Positions 1 to 8,737 of a stretch of 64,000 nt of DNA are shown piece by piece (position 1 is the first letter of the stretch; each line of letters opens with the position of its first letter). The translations under genes and the position numbers were made by a program. A model generated the notes under the pieces. That model was given only the letters and a program-made list of their open reading frames with translations. It made no database searches and had not been told where the DNA came from. Source of the DNA: Methylophilaceae bacterium (GTDB lineage Bacteria > Pseudomonadota > Gammaproteobacteria > Burkholderiales > Methylophilaceae); contig JAOKBJ010000002.1 of assembly GCA_028244835.1 (NCBI GenBank), forward strand, positions 76,942 through 140,941, given 5' to 3'.

Positions 1-410
1 GATCCCCACAAACGAATATTACTATAGCTACCATTTGTTGCAGCTAAATGAGACAATGTTAAAGATTCTGCTAGAGGTATCGTTGAACTGGTAAATAAAC
101 TCATCGACATCATCACCAAAAAAATAAGAAAGAAACTATCTGCCCAGAAAACTCCTATATATCCTAAGCAACCAATAAATGATGCAAGCCTTATCCACCT
201 AGCTCTTTTATTGGTATGGTCAGCAAGCCATCCCCAAAAATTAGGTGCAAAAATACGACTTATCTGAAATAAAGACAGAAGTATTCCAATCTGAAATGCT
301 GTAAAATTTTTTGATTGTAAATATAATCCCCAATAAGGGACGAATAATCCGACAAAAAAATAATAGAAAAAATAGAAGCGAGATAGTCGCCAATATAATG
401 AATGAATCAA
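1..410 (-). CDS. MFS permease, MFS_1-like family (3' part beyond the window)
   Basis: This is the N-terminal part (about 136 residues) of an inner-membrane major facilitator transporter; the rest lies off the left edge. The visible protein has a first hydrophobic helix rich in Phe and Tyr, then [12 protein letters not shown], then the loop [15 protein letters not shown], which is the GxLaDrxgrR-type motif between helices 2 and 3. This pattern resembles the MFS_1-like group (nucleoside or phenylpropionate permeases); the substrate cannot be told. I chose the TTG at 408-410 as start because the frame is closed by a stop 21 bases further upstream and no ATG is available. The start overlaps the aroC stop as TTGA, so it is probably translationally coupled to aroC. 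Family is fairly sure, function is not. Confidence 0.8.
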   Translation of the reverse strand, partial: MIHSLYWRLSRFYFFYYFFVGLFVPYWGLYLQSKNFTAFQIGILLSLFQISRIFAPNFWGWLADHTNKRARWIRLASFIGCLGYIGVFWADSFFLIFLVMMSMSLFTSSTIPLAESLTLSHLAATNGSYSNIRLWG

Positions 411-1495
411 CTTGGAAATGGATTTATTCTTTTAACATCCATATTTTGTGCTCTATCACGGAGAACATGATCAATCAAAACCAATGCAAGCATTGCCTCT
501 GTAATTGGAACTGCCCTTATTGCAACACAAGGATCATGGCGACCAGTTGTTTTCATTTTGACCGTCTTCCCTTTAAGATTGATTGAGCTTCTATCTTGAG
601 GGATGCTTGATGTTGGCTTAAATGCTACATTTACTTCAATATCTTGTCCAGTAGAAATGCCACCTAAAATACCTCCAGCGTTGTTTGTCTTAAAACCGTC
701 ACTTGCCATCTCATCACTATGTTCAGTTCCTTTTTGAGATATACTAGAAAACCCTGAGCCAATTTCTACACCTTTGGTAGCATTAATACTCATCATTGCT
801 GCAGCAATATCAGCATCTAATCTAGAAAAGATTGGTTCGCCTAAACCAGTGGGAACATTAGTTGCGCATACAAATATTCTTGCTCCTACTGAATTTTTAT
901 CTGCCCTTACATTAGATAAATAGTCTTCCAATTCTTTTAAGATTGATTTGTTGGCAACAAAAAAAGAATTTTGATTGACATGCTTCCACCCATTGAAGGG
1001 TATATTTTTTTCGCCTAACTGGCTCAAACAAGCTTTAATTTCAACTTTATATTTTTCTTTTAGCCATTTCTTGGCAATAGCTCCAGCAGCAACACGAACA
1101 GCAGTTTCTCTTGCACTAGACCTGCCACCACCTCTATAATCCCTGATACCATACTTCTGAAGGTATGTAAGATCTGCATGACCAGGACGGAATGTTTCTT
1201 TAATCTTAGAGTAATCTTGGCTTCTTTGATCATTATTTCTAATAATAAAGCCAATGGGAGCACCAGTAGTTTTTCCTTCAAAAATACCTGAAAGAATTTC
1301 AACTTCATCACTTTCTTTTCTTTGAGTTACAAATTTTGATGTACCTGGCTTTCGACGATCTAGATCAATTTGTAAATCTGCTTCACTTAACTTCATACCT
1401 GGTGGGCACCCGTCTACAACCCCTCCAATTGCAGAGCCGTGAGACTCACCAAATGAAGTTAAAGTAAATAATTTACCGAATGTATTTCCAGACAT
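407..1495 (-). CDS. aroC: Chorismate synthase
   Basis: AroC converts 5-enolpyruvylshikimate-3-phosphate to chorismate, the last common step to aromatic amino acids, folate and ubiquinone, using reduced FMN in the cytosol. The 362-residue protein has the family's usual length. It shows the N-terminal signature [12 protein letters not shown], the GRSSARETA segment that binds substrate and flavin, and the C-terminal [14 protein letters not shown] motif. The ATG start gives the standard family N-terminus ([10 protein letters not shown]). The gene lies 58 bases downstream of rluE on the same strand, and its stop overlaps the start of the MFS permease by 4 bases. Confidence 0.97.
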   Translation of the reverse strand: MSGNTFGKLFTLTSFGESHGSAIGGVVDGCPPGMKLSEADLQIDLDRRKPGTSKFVTQRKESDEVEILSGIFEGKTTGAPIGFIIRNNDQRSQDYSKIKETFRPGHADLTYLQKYGIRDYRGGGRSSARETAVRVAAGAIAKKWLKEKYKVEIKACLSQLGEKNIPFNGWKHVNQNSFFVANKSILKELEDYLSNVRADKNSVGARIFVCATNVPTGLGEPIFSRLDADIAAAMMSINATKGVEIGSGFSSISQKGTEHSDEMASDGFKTNNAGGILGGISTGQDIEVNVAFKPTSSIPQDRSSINLKGKTVKMKTTGRHDPCVAIRAVPITEAMLALVLIDHVLRDRAQNMDVKRINPFPS

Positions 1496-1553
1496 AAAAG
1501 CCTTAATTATTATATTTTGAATTAAATTATATCACTGCAATGAAAAAAAACCT

Positions 1554-2087
1554 TTAAGACTCTATAACTAAAAAATCACCTGGCAATAGTTTATCAATCT
1601 TGTATTCGCCAATTTCAACTCTAATTAACCTTAGAGTTGGATGTGAAATAGCAGCTGTCATTCTTCTAACCTGCCTATTTTTTCCTTCTGAAATTTTAAT
1701 TTCTATCCATTCAGTTGGTATATGCTTCCTTTTTCTTATTGGCGGCTCTCTTTCCCATACATAAGGATCAATAATTCTTTTAACTAAAGCAGGTTTAGTA
1801 AAGTAATTCTTAACCTTTAACCCTACTCGTAATTTCTCCAATGCACCGTCAGTAGGGTTATTTTCAACCTGAGCCCAATAAGTTTTATAAATATCATTTT
1901 TTGGATTGGATATTTTATTTTGTAAAACCCCATTGTCAGTTAAAATAAGCAATCCCTCGCTATCTGAATCAAGTCGGCCAGCAGGGTAAACATTTTTATA
2001 TGGGATAAAATCTTTTAATGATGCATAACTATTATGCTCTGAGAACTGGCTAATTACGCCGTAAGGTTTATTAAATAAAATAATCAT
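1554..2087 (-). CDS. rluE: 23S rRNA pseudouridine synthase, RluE-like
   Basis: This 177-residue protein belongs to the RsuA/RluB/E/F family of pseudouridine synthases. It carries the catalytic signature AGRLDSDSEGLLILT with the active-site Asp in GRLD, and the later motif EGKNRQVRRM. It has no N-terminal S4 domain, which fits RluE (modification of 23S rRNA at U2457 in E. coli) better than RsuA or RluB. I start at ATG 2087; the in-frame TTG directly before it at 2090 is possible but there is no clear ribosome site for either. It is divergent from icd with only 27 bases between the starts, so its promoter must overlap the icd 5' end. Confidence 0.88.
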   Translation of the reverse strand: MIILFNKPYGVISQFSEHNSYASLKDFIPYKNVYPAGRLDSDSEGLLILTDNGVLQNKISNPKNDIYKTYWAQVENNPTDGALEKLRVGLKVKNYFTKPALVKRIIDPYVWEREPPIRKRKHIPTEWIEIKISEGKNRQVRRMTAAISHPTLRLIRVEIGEYKIDKLLPGDFLVIES

Positions 2088-2114
2088 CAATTAAGGTAAA
2101 GAGAGAGAAAATTT

Positions 2115-3362
2115 ATGTCTAGCAAAATTCAAATTCCAAAAAAAGGTGAGGCAATAAGGATAGATTCTAACTTAAAATTAGATGTTCCAAGCCAACCAAT
2201 CATACCATTTATTACAGGTGACGGAATTGGGATTGATATTACCCCTTCAATGCAGACTGTTATTGATCATGTAGTTAAAAGAGCATATGGCGACACAAGA
2301 AAAATAGAATGGATGGAAGTATTTGCAGGACAGAGGGCAACAGAACTATATGGTAATGATAATTGGCTTCCCAATGAAACCATAGATGCTTTAAAAAAAT
2401 ATATTATTTCAATCAAGGGTCCCTTGGCAACTCCTGTTGGCGGCGGCATTCGCTCTTTGAATGTTGCTCTACGACAAAGACTTGATCTCTATGTATGCTT
2501 AAGACCAATTAAATATTTTAATGGGGTTCCTAGTCCATTAAAAAATCCAGAAAAAACTAATATGGTTATTTTTAGAGAAAATACTGAAGATATATATGCT
2601 GGAATTGAATGGGAGGCTCAATCAAAAGAAGTTAATCAATTACTTTCTAAATTAGATGAATTTGGAGTTAAAGATAAAGTGCGCTTTCCTGATACCTGCG
2701 CTCTCGGAATAAAAGCAGTTTCAAAGGAAGGTAGTCAAAGACTAATTAGAAAGGCAATAGAATATGCAATTTCTCATAATAAGAAGTCTGTAACTTTGGT
2801 TCATAAAGGAAATATAATGAAATACACCGAAGGTGGATTTAAAAAATGGGGTTATGAGCTAGCAGAAGAAGAGTTTGGCGCAAAGAAGAATAATTCTGGA
2901 GAGCACCGATTAGGTAACGGATTGGTTATTAAAGATTCTATTGCGGATGCATTTCTTCAAGAAATTTTATTAAAACCTGAAGAATATGATGTAGTAGCAA
3001 CTTTAAATCTTAATGGGGATTATATTTCTGATGCGTTAGCTGCACAAGTTGGGGGAATAGGAATTTCACCAGGAGCAAATTTGTCTGATTCAACTGCTAT
3101 TTTTGAAGCCACGCATGGAACGGCACCAACTATTGCTGGCAAAAATATCGCTAATCCAAGTTCTTTAATTCTTTCAGCTAAAATGATGTTAGAACATATG
3201 AAATGGATTAAAGCAGCAAATATACTAAGTTCTTCTTTTCATGAAACATTAAAAAAAAGACAAATGACTGTTGATTTTGCTTCACAAATTAAAGACTGCA
3301 AAGCATTATCAACTAGTGAATTTGCAATTGCATTAATTACAAATATAAAAAAAGGCTCCTAG
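2115..3362 (+). CDS. icd: Isocitrate dehydrogenase (NADP+)
   Basis: Icd oxidises isocitrate to 2-oxoglutarate and CO2 with NADP+ in the citric acid cycle. The 415-residue product matches E. coli Icd in length and keeps the substrate loop [20 protein letters not shown], whose Ser is the site phosphorylated by AceK in E. coli. It also has [12 protein letters not shown] and the [13 protein letters not shown] cofactor region. A purine-rich AGAGAGAGAAA stretch ahead of the ATG can serve as ribosome site. The gene starts 27 bases from divergent rluE and ends 13 bases from the convergent csp gene, with a hairpin across its stop. In an obligate methylotroph this enzyme would be mainly biosynthetic (inference). 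Confidence 0.97.
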   Translation: MSSKIQIPKKGEAIRIDSNLKLDVPSQPIIPFITGDGIGIDITPSMQTVIDHVVKRAYGDTRKIEWMEVFAGQRATELYGNDNWLPNETIDALKKYIISIKGPLATPVGGGIRSLNVALRQRLDLYVCLRPIKYFNGVPSPLKNPEKTNMVIFRENTEDIYAGIEWEAQSKEVNQLLSKLDEFGVKDKVRFPDTCALGIKAVSKEGSQRLIRKAIEYAISHNKKSVTLVHKGNIMKYTEGGFKKWGYELAEEEFGAKKNNSGEHRLGNGLVIKDSIADAFLQEILLKPEEYDVVATLNLNGDYISDALAAQVGGIGISPGANLSDSTAIFEATHGTAPTIAGKNIANPSSLILSAKMMLEHMKWIKAANILSSSFHETLKKRQMTVDFASQIKDCKALSTSEFAIALITNIKKGS

Positions 3363-3372
3363 GGAACCTTTT
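3350..3372. terminator. Bidirectional hairpin between icd and csp
   Basis: The sequence AAAAGG C TCC TAG GGA A CCTTTT can fold into a stem with one C-A mismatch and a three-base loop. It spans the icd stop and the 13-base gap to the csp stop. A-rich and T-rich flanks on the two sides give short U tracts in both directions, so it may end both convergent transcripts. The stem is short, so confidence is moderate. Confidence 0.5.
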
Positions 3373-3375
3373 AAT

Positions 3376-3579
3376 TTAAGCTTTTTGGATATTTGAAGCT
3401 TGCTTACCTTTAGGACCATCAGTTACCTCGAAAGACACTCTGTCTCCTTCTTTTAAACTTTTGTATCCCTCTTCCACTATTGCAGAAAAGTGAGCAAATA
3501 AATCATCACCACCGTCATCCGGAGTGATAAAACCAAAACCTTTTGAATCATTGAACCATTTAACTATTCCTTCAGCCAT
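3376..3579 (-). CDS. Cold-shock protein (CspA family)
   Basis: This is a 67-residue single cold-shock domain, a five-stranded OB fold that binds single-stranded RNA and DNA. Both RNA-binding motifs are present: KGFGFI (RNP1) and DLFAHFS (RNP2, with Leu-Phe-Ala in place of the usual Val-Phe-Val). The start is ATG 3579, with AAGGA nine bases upstream, giving the typical [11 protein letters not shown]. The longer open frame upstream would add 16 residues unlike the family. It follows dsbC on the same strand but has a 184-base leader region of its own. Whether it is cold-induced or constitutive cannot be said from the sequence. Confidence 0.95.
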   Translation of the reverse strand: MAEGIVKWFNDSKGFGFITPDDGGDDLFAHFSAIVEEGYKSLKEGDRVSFEVTDGPKGKQASNIQKA

Positions 3580-3599
3580 TACGATACATCCTTTACAAA

Positions 3600-3728
3600 T
3601 TTGGGGGGCCCCTAAAGTTTGGGTCAAGAGAGTGAAAGTGAAAAGCTTAAAAAATTAAGAAAAACACAAAATGTTACCTGAAACCAAACACCTGAGACGT
3701 ATTTTCATAGATTCAAGATAAATGTCAA
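3600..3728 (-). promoter_or_regulatory. Promoter and structured leader of the cold-shock gene
   Basis: The gap between dsbC and csp (3580-3763) holds a perfect -35 hexamer TTGACA on the minus strand at 3723-3728. The -10 is weak; the best 17-base-spaced candidate is AAAATA at 3700-3705. The presumed leader is over 100 bases long, as is usual for csp genes. It ends in a strikingly GC-rich dyad at 3600-3616 (TTTAGGGGCCCCCCAAA on the minus strand), about 12 bases ahead of the AAGGA ribosome site. The GGG of this dyad could also pair with an upstream CCC (3621-3623). A role in temperature-dependent folding is inference. Confidence 0.5.
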
Positions 3729-3763
3729 GTTTTTTTACAATTTAAAAAAAAGTAATTTATTAG

Positions 3764-4462
3764 TTAATTTAAATATTCTTCTAACTGTTTGTATGGTATT
3801 GCCCCAGGAACCCTCTTACCATTAGATAGAATAATTGTTGGTGTAGAAGAAATTCCTAATTCTTTTCCTAATTTCAAAACTTTATTTATTGGTGTTTTGC
3901 AATCGCCAGAATTTTTTGGGAGCTTATCCTTAAAAATATATTCACTCCAAGCTTTCGATCGATCTATAGCGCACCATATTTTTTTTGATTTTAGTTCAGC
4001 TTCTGGATGAATAGCTAATGGATACAAAAATGTATATATCGTTATGTTATCAACATTAGACAACTCTCTTTTTTCAAGTCTTTTACAATAAGGGCAGTCT
4101 ACATCAGAAAAAATTGCTATTTTTCTTTTACCATCTCCTTTAACCACTTTAATTGCATCTGATAATGGTAAATCCTCAAAGTTAATTCGAGTTAATTCTT
4201 CAAGCCTAAGCTCAGTTAAATCATTTTTAGTTTTTGGATCTACCACCCTTCCCTCAACTATTAAAAAATCAAAATTCTCATTCGTATAAATAATTTGCCC
4301 GCCAATATAGACTTCATACAAGTCATTAAAATTAGTTTTTTTTATATTTTTTATTGGCAACTCTGGATATGTTTTTTTCATAATCTTTCTTAATGCATCA
4401 TTATCGGCATGCGCAATGAAAGAAAGAAATAAGAACAAGAAAATAGAAATACTTTTGATCAT
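3764..4462 (-). CDS. dsbC: Thiol:disulfide interchange protein DsbC
   Basis: DsbC is a periplasmic disulfide isomerase that reshuffles wrong disulfides in exported proteins. The 232-residue product starts with a signal peptide (MIKSISIFLFLFLSFIAHA, cut after the last Ala). It then has the N-terminal dimerisation domain and a thioredoxin-fold domain with active site DCPYCKRLE and cis-Pro loop STPTI. Two further cysteines (KKIWCAID and GDCKTP) match the structural pair of E. coli DsbC. The start overlaps the stop of the upstream ubiquinone hydroxylase gene by 4 bases (ATGA), so it is the distal gene of the pepP-ubi run. Its clients may include LptD, encoded about 5 kb away. Confidence 0.93.
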   Translation of the reverse strand: MIKSISIFLFLFLSFIAHADNDALRKIMKKTYPELPIKNIKKTNFNDLYEVYIGGQIIYTNENFDFLIVEGRVVDPKTKNDLTELRLEELTRINFEDLPLSDAIKVVKGDGKRKIAIFSDVDCPYCKRLEKRELSNVDNITIYTFLYPLAIHPEAELKSKKIWCAIDRSKAWSEYIFKDKLPKNSGDCKTPINKVLKLGKELGISSTPTIILSNGKRVPGAIPYKQLEEYLN

Positions 4463-5598
4463 GAAATTGCCTTTTTAATTAGATAATTTTTTATATTATC
4501 TTTGGTTTCGAGTAAATTAATACCCTTGATTAAGACTTGATTAATAAACTTACTTTTACTTGAAAATGCCCACTGTAGTCCAGTGGTTAATGTACTAAAT
4601 TCAAAAGTATCTAATCTACGTGACCTTTCAAAGCGACGCAGAAAACCAGTTAGTCCAATATCTTTATACTGTTTAGATTTCATGCATTTTTCAAAATCCA
4701 TAATATCTCTAATGCCTAAATTTAAACCTTGTCCAGCAAGTGGATGTATTGAATGGGCCGCATTCCCCATCAAAACAACTCTTTTGTCAAAAAACTTATC
4801 ATTTAAAACCATTGTTAAAGGAAAATTATTTTTATTAGAAATGTTAGATATTTCTAAAAATTCATCTCCTATAATACTCTTAAGTTTGTTGATAAATTTT
4901 GAATCACTCATATCATTTAGTTTATTAAAGATATCATAATCACAAGACCATACCACTGAGACAGTTCTTGGTCCAATCGGCAATAATGCTAGAACACTAT
5001 CTTCTAAAAAATATTGCTTTGCGTTTTTTTCAATGTCTATAGCTGTCTCAAAATTAAAAACTATCGCATTTTGATTAAAATTTTTAATTTTTTTTCTAAT
5101 ATCAAGATGTTCTTTTATTCTAGACTTTGCTCCATCGCATGCTACTAATAAAGATGCAGCTAGGTTTCCTTTTTCCAACTCAATCCGAACCTGATCTGGC
5201 GAATTCTCTATAATTATTTTCTTTGGTTCTGAGAAAATTTTAATATCGTGAGATTTTAGTTTCAACTGAATTTCCTTCATCAGTTTTTTCTCAGAAACCA
5301 TATAAACCAAAGCAGGTTGAAAAACTGAATCTGCGCTAAAATTTGTTTTAGAATCTTGTCTAATAATTTGAATATTTTCTATAGGATATAAAGAATTAAA
5401 AAAAATTTCTCTTAACCCAATTGATTTCATCCAATCTACTGAGCCTGGACTTAAAGCATAGGTTCTATCTACAGTATTATTAACATCTGATTTGATTTGA
5501 TATACATCAAGACCATTATTTATGAGACAAAGGCTAGCTAAGTTACCAATAACTCCTCCTCCATAAACAATAACTTTATTTAATAATCTATTTTCCAT
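4459..5598 (-). CDS. UbiH/UbiI/UbiF-family FAD monooxygenase
   Basis: This 379-residue flavoprotein belongs to the UbiH/COQ6 hydroxylases that add ring hydroxyls during ubiquinone synthesis. It has an N-terminal dinucleotide-binding motif (VYGGGVIGNLASL), the middle CDGAKS motif (DG fingerprint), and the C-terminal FAD signature GNAAHSIHPLAGQGLNLG. It is a diverged paralogue of the upstream gene, overlapping it by 11 bases. In E. coli the equivalent order is pepP-ubiH-ubiI, so position suggests UbiI (C5 hydroxylation), but beta-proteobacteria vary in which carbon each paralogue hydroxylates. I therefore leave the symbol blank. Confidence 0.88.
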   Translation of the reverse strand: MENRLLNKVIVYGGGVIGNLASLCLINNGLDVYQIKSDVNNTVDRTYALSPGSVDWMKSIGLREIFFNSLYPIENIQIIRQDSKTNFSADSVFQPALVYMVSEKKLMKEIQLKLKSHDIKIFSEPKKIIIENSPDQVRIELEKGNLAASLLVACDGAKSRIKEHLDIRKKIKNFNQNAIVFNFETAIDIEKNAKQYFLEDSVLALLPIGPRTVSVVWSCDYDIFNKLNDMSDSKFINKLKSIIGDEFLEISNISNKNNFPLTMVLNDKFFDKRVVLMGNAAHSIHPLAGQGLNLGIRDIMDFEKCMKSKQYKDIGLTGFLRRFERSRRLDTFEFSTLTTGLQWAFSSKSKFINQVLIKGINLLETKDNIKNYLIKKAIS

Positions 5599-6742
5599 AA
5601 CTCATTTTCTTTACGAATTTTTTTTTGATAGGTGGAATAAGGTCTAAAAAAGACAGCGCCATACCTCTAATTTTATTCACAGCTATAATATCATTCGAAA
5701 AAAGTGTTACTAAAGAATCTGTAAACCATAAGATATCTTTAGTTTCTTTTTTTCTCATGTAATTAAATTTATTAATCATTAATTTAAGCTCTAAATTAAC
5801 ATCTTTTTTTATACAATCTGCCAGTATCCATGCATCTCTTATCCCTGTATTTAATCCCTGTCCCGCAACTGGATGCATTATTTGAGCAGAATTTCCAATA
5901 ATGGCAATATTTTCTTGTGGGTACTTTGAAATGTATGATTGCCTTAAAGGAAAAGTCATTCTTTTTTCGGATAGTTTAAAATTGCCAACACGGTCTCCAA
6001 AATGTTTTTGAAGTGCTATTAGAAATTCTGAGTTATCAAGTTGGCTTAATTTCGCTATGACGCCTTTAGGGCCTGTCCATACTAGAGAATATTGACCATT
6101 AAGATTTGGTAAGAGCGCCATTGGGCCCATAGTTGTAAACCTTTCATATGCAATATTAACATGAGGTATATCAGTTTCTATATGAGTAACCAATGCACTA
6201 TGCTCAAAAAACTTATTACTTCTTTCAATATTAATACCATTGATTTCTGAATTTCCGCCATCAGCTAATACCAGTAAGTCACAATTCAATGTCTTTTCTT
6301 TAGCTTTATATTTAAAAATTAAATTTTGTGTTTTTTCTTTGCTTGCAAATGATAATACTTCTGCTCTATAAAAAGCTTCAATATTTTCTGAATGTGATAT
6401 TTTTTTTTGAAGAGCCGTGACGAGATCACCATAAGAAATAATATAGCCTAATGCTTCCTGTTCAAATTCTTTGGCCTCCATTAAAGACCTACCAAAAGTT
6501 CCTTTTTGGCTAGTGTGGATAGTTTTAATAGGAGTCAATCTCTCCTCTAAATACTTCCATACATCAATTTTTTGTAAAATAAATTTAGTACCGTTTGATA
6601 ATGCTAATGCCCTTTTGTCATTCTTTGTTTGGATCTGTGAATTGGACTCTAAAAGTAATATTTTAGATTTTTGTGAATTATTTAATAAAGCAAAAATTGC
6701 CCCAACTGGTCCCCCACCAATTATTGCAATTGAGTTACTCAT
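5588..6742 (-). CDS. ubiH: 2-octaprenyl-6-methoxyphenol hydroxylase, UbiH-like
   Basis: This 384-residue FAD-dependent monooxygenase acts in ubiquinone synthesis. It starts with IAIIGGGPVGAIFALL (FAD ADP-binding GxGxxG), carries VLADGGNS in the middle and GNSAQIMHPVAGQGLNTG near residue 285, the conserved FAD/ribityl motif of UbiH, UbiI and UbiF. It lies directly after pepP (8-base overlap), exactly as ubiH follows pepP in E. coli, which is the main reason for the UbiH name. The paralogue immediately downstream presumably hydroxylates another ring carbon. Confidence 0.87.
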   Translation of the reverse strand: MSNSIAIIGGGPVGAIFALLNNSQKSKILLLESNSQIQTKNDKRALALSNGTKFILQKIDVWKYLEERLTPIKTIHTSQKGTFGRSLMEAKEFEQEALGYIISYGDLVTALQKKISHSENIEAFYRAEVLSFASKEKTQNLIFKYKAKEKTLNCDLLVLADGGNSEINGINIERSNKFFEHSALVTHIETDIPHVNIAYERFTTMGPMALLPNLNGQYSLVWTGPKGVIAKLSQLDNSEFLIALQKHFGDRVGNFKLSEKRMTFPLRQSYISKYPQENIAIIGNSAQIMHPVAGQGLNTGIRDAWILADCIKKDVNLELKLMINKFNYMRKKETKDILWFTDSLVTLFSNDIIAVNKIRGMALSFLDLIPPIKKKFVKKMSYGK

Positions 6743-8066
6743 TTAAACTACCTATTACATCCTCCAAATCTTCAACCTCTTTTGGAGCATTCGAACTTAG
6801 TACTTTGTTTCCGGAAGAAGTTACTAAAACATCGTCTTCGATTCGAATACCAATACCCCAGAACTCTTCAGGCACATTACTATTAGGTTTGATATAACAA
6901 CCAGGCTCAACAGTTAAAACATTACTATCCTTAAATTTTATAGGTCTTGAAGCCTCTCCATCCAGGGGATTATCAAAATATTTACCAGTATCATGAACAT
7001 CCAAACCAAGCCAATGGCTAGTTCTATGCATAAAAAATTCTTTATAAAGTTCTTTTTCAAACACCTCATCATGAGAGGCTTTCAATATTTTTAAATCAAT
7101 GAGTCCATTAATAATTTCCTCAATAGCAGCTTTGTGTGGGTCATCAAAATAGTTACCAGGTGTAACTTTGCTAATCGCTTTTTTTTGCGCACTAAGAACA
7201 ATCTGATAAATATCTTTTTGTGGTGATGTGAATTTTCCGTTAATTGGATATGTTCTAGTAATATCAGAAGCATAGCCTTCTAATTCACACCCCGCATCAA
7301 TTAACAACAAATCTCCATCCTTTAGTAGGCTATTATTACTAACATAATGAAGAGTACATGCATTATGACCGCCAGCTACAATAGAGCTATAGGCAGGATA
7401 CCTTGCACCATTTTTCATAAATTGATTTAATATTTCCCCTTCAATTTGATATTCAAATTTACCAGGCTTTGTTATGCCCATTGCATATATGTGCGCTTGA
7501 GCAGCAATATTAGCTGACTTCTGCATAATATTAACCTCACCTTGGCTTTTTAAACACCGCATACCATCTAATACCTTACTTAAATCAACGTATTTATCCT
7601 CAACAACTTTTTTTTGCCCCGTCCAGTTTTGTAAATTTGCGATACTTTTAATTGCACAATTTGATGGAGTTGTTGATGGTAAACAATAAATACTTTTGTT
7701 AGGAATGTAGCCCTTTAAAATCTTAGGGGCTATTTTATTGATTTCTTCAAGCGAATAAGCCTCATCAAATAAAAATTGCTTTGCTGCTTCTTCAGGTCCA
7801 TATATGTATCCATTCCATATCTCTTTACTTGTATCCTTAGGCTTACAAAAAAGAATAGCTCTAGGCTGATCACCAGCTACTATAAAAATGACTGCTTCAG
7901 GTTCAGGAAACCCTGATAAATAATGAAAATAACTATCAGACCTAAATGGGTAATTACAATCTCTATTTCTTGAAGATTCATCTGAATTTGAAATTACAGC
8001 TATGCCTTCCCCTAGTGTATCTGCTAATTTTTTTCTTCTTTTCTGAAATTCTATATAGGTATCCAT
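6735..8066 (-). CDS. pepP: Xaa-Pro aminopeptidase (aminopeptidase P)
   Basis: PepP is a cytosolic dinuclear manganese peptidase that removes an N-terminal residue preceding proline. The 443-residue protein has an N-terminal AMP_N domain and a C-terminal pita-bread domain. Metal ligands are visible in order: Asp in LIDAGCELEG, Asp in YASDITRTYP, His in LDVHDTG, Glu in LTVEPGCYI and Glu in GIRIEDDV; HWLGLDVHDTG is the family's signature stretch. Length equals that of E. coli PepP. It sits two bases after murU and overlaps ubiH by 8, linking the peptidoglycan-recycling pair to the ubiquinone genes in one run. Confidence 0.96.
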   Translation of the reverse strand: MDTYIEFQKRRKKLADTLGEGIAVISNSDESSRNRDCNYPFRSDSYFHYLSGFPEPEAVIFIVAGDQPRAILFCKPKDTSKEIWNGYIYGPEEAAKQFLFDEAYSLEEINKIAPKILKGYIPNKSIYCLPSTTPSNCAIKSIANLQNWTGQKKVVEDKYVDLSKVLDGMRCLKSQGEVNIMQKSANIAAQAHIYAMGITKPGKFEYQIEGEILNQFMKNGARYPAYSSIVAGGHNACTLHYVSNNSLLKDGDLLLIDAGCELEGYASDITRTYPINGKFTSPQKDIYQIVLSAQKKAISKVTPGNYFDDPHKAAIEEIINGLIDLKILKASHDEVFEKELYKEFFMHRTSHWLGLDVHDTGKYFDNPLDGEASRPIKFKDSNVLTVEPGCYIKPNSNVPEEFWGIGIRIEDDVLVTSSGNKVLSSNAPKEVEDLEDVIGSLNE

Positions 8067-8068
8067 AG

Positions 8069-8737
8069 TTAATCTCTGTTATTTACAATTTTAAGTCTTT
8101 CTGGAGTTCCAATGTCTGACCAAACTCCTTTAAATAATTCACCTTTTATTAAGGATTTAGATATAGAGCTATTAAGCAAGGGTAGTAGTTGCATTTTTAC
8201 TCCTGCCTCGATCCCATTAAAAAACCTTGGATGATATACAGCAATACCCGAAAAAGTATACAAAGTTTTAGAATTTTTTACCAAGTAATTATTTTCTAAT
8301 AATCCAAAATCACCAGCTAAATTGTGTTCGGGATTCAATACAAGTACTAAATGTCCATCACTACTATTATTTAAATTAATTAATCGTAACTTTGAATAAT
8401 CAAAATCTGAAAAAATGTCAGCATTAATGACTGCAAATGGCTCTTTACCAATTATTGGCAAAGCATTCTTAATACCTCCTGCTGTTTCTAATATTGGGTT
8501 TTCTTCTGAATAAGTAACATTTAATTGCCAAGTAGAGCCATCGCCAACAAAATTTTTAATTATTTGAGGCAAATAACAAACATTAATTACGACATCCTTG
8601 AACCCTGTAGCTGATAATTTTTCAAGATGCCATTCGATCAATGGTTTTCCTTTGACACTAATAAGTGGCTTAGGGTTATCTCTAGTAAGATACCCCATCC
8701 TTTCTCCTCGACCGGCAGCTAAAATCATTGCTTTCAT
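8069..8737 (-). CDS. murU: N-acetylmuramate alpha-1-phosphate uridylyltransferase
   Basis: MurU makes UDP-MurNAc from MurNAc-1-phosphate and UTP in the anhydroMurNAc recycling route that bypasses de novo UDP-MurNAc synthesis. The 222-residue protein shows the nucleotidyltransferase signature MILAAGRGERMGYLTRDNPK followed by PLISVKGKPLIEWHLEKL, the metal-binding NADIF, and a C-terminal WSDIGTPERL. It begins at the base after the amgK stop. The order amgK-murU next to lptD is the same as in Pseudomonas, where the pair was characterised; that context favours MurU over a generic sugar nucleotidyltransferase. Confidence 0.92.
   Translation of the reverse strand: MKAMILAAGRGERMGYLTRDNPKPLISVKGKPLIEWHLEKLSATGFKDVVINVCYLPQIIKNFVGDGSTWQLNVTYSEENPILETAGGIKNALPIIGKEPFAVINADIFSDFDYSKLRLINLNNSSDGHLVLVLNPEHNLAGDFGLLENNYLVKNSKTLYTFSGIAVYHPRFFNGIEAGVKMQLLPLLNSSISKSLIKGELFKGVWSDIGTPERLKIVNNRD

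Noticed and set aside
3580-3627. N-terminal extension of the cold-shock gene
   Set aside because: The extra 16 codons would run through the GC-rich leader dyad, and a good ribosome site precedes the internal ATG at 3579.
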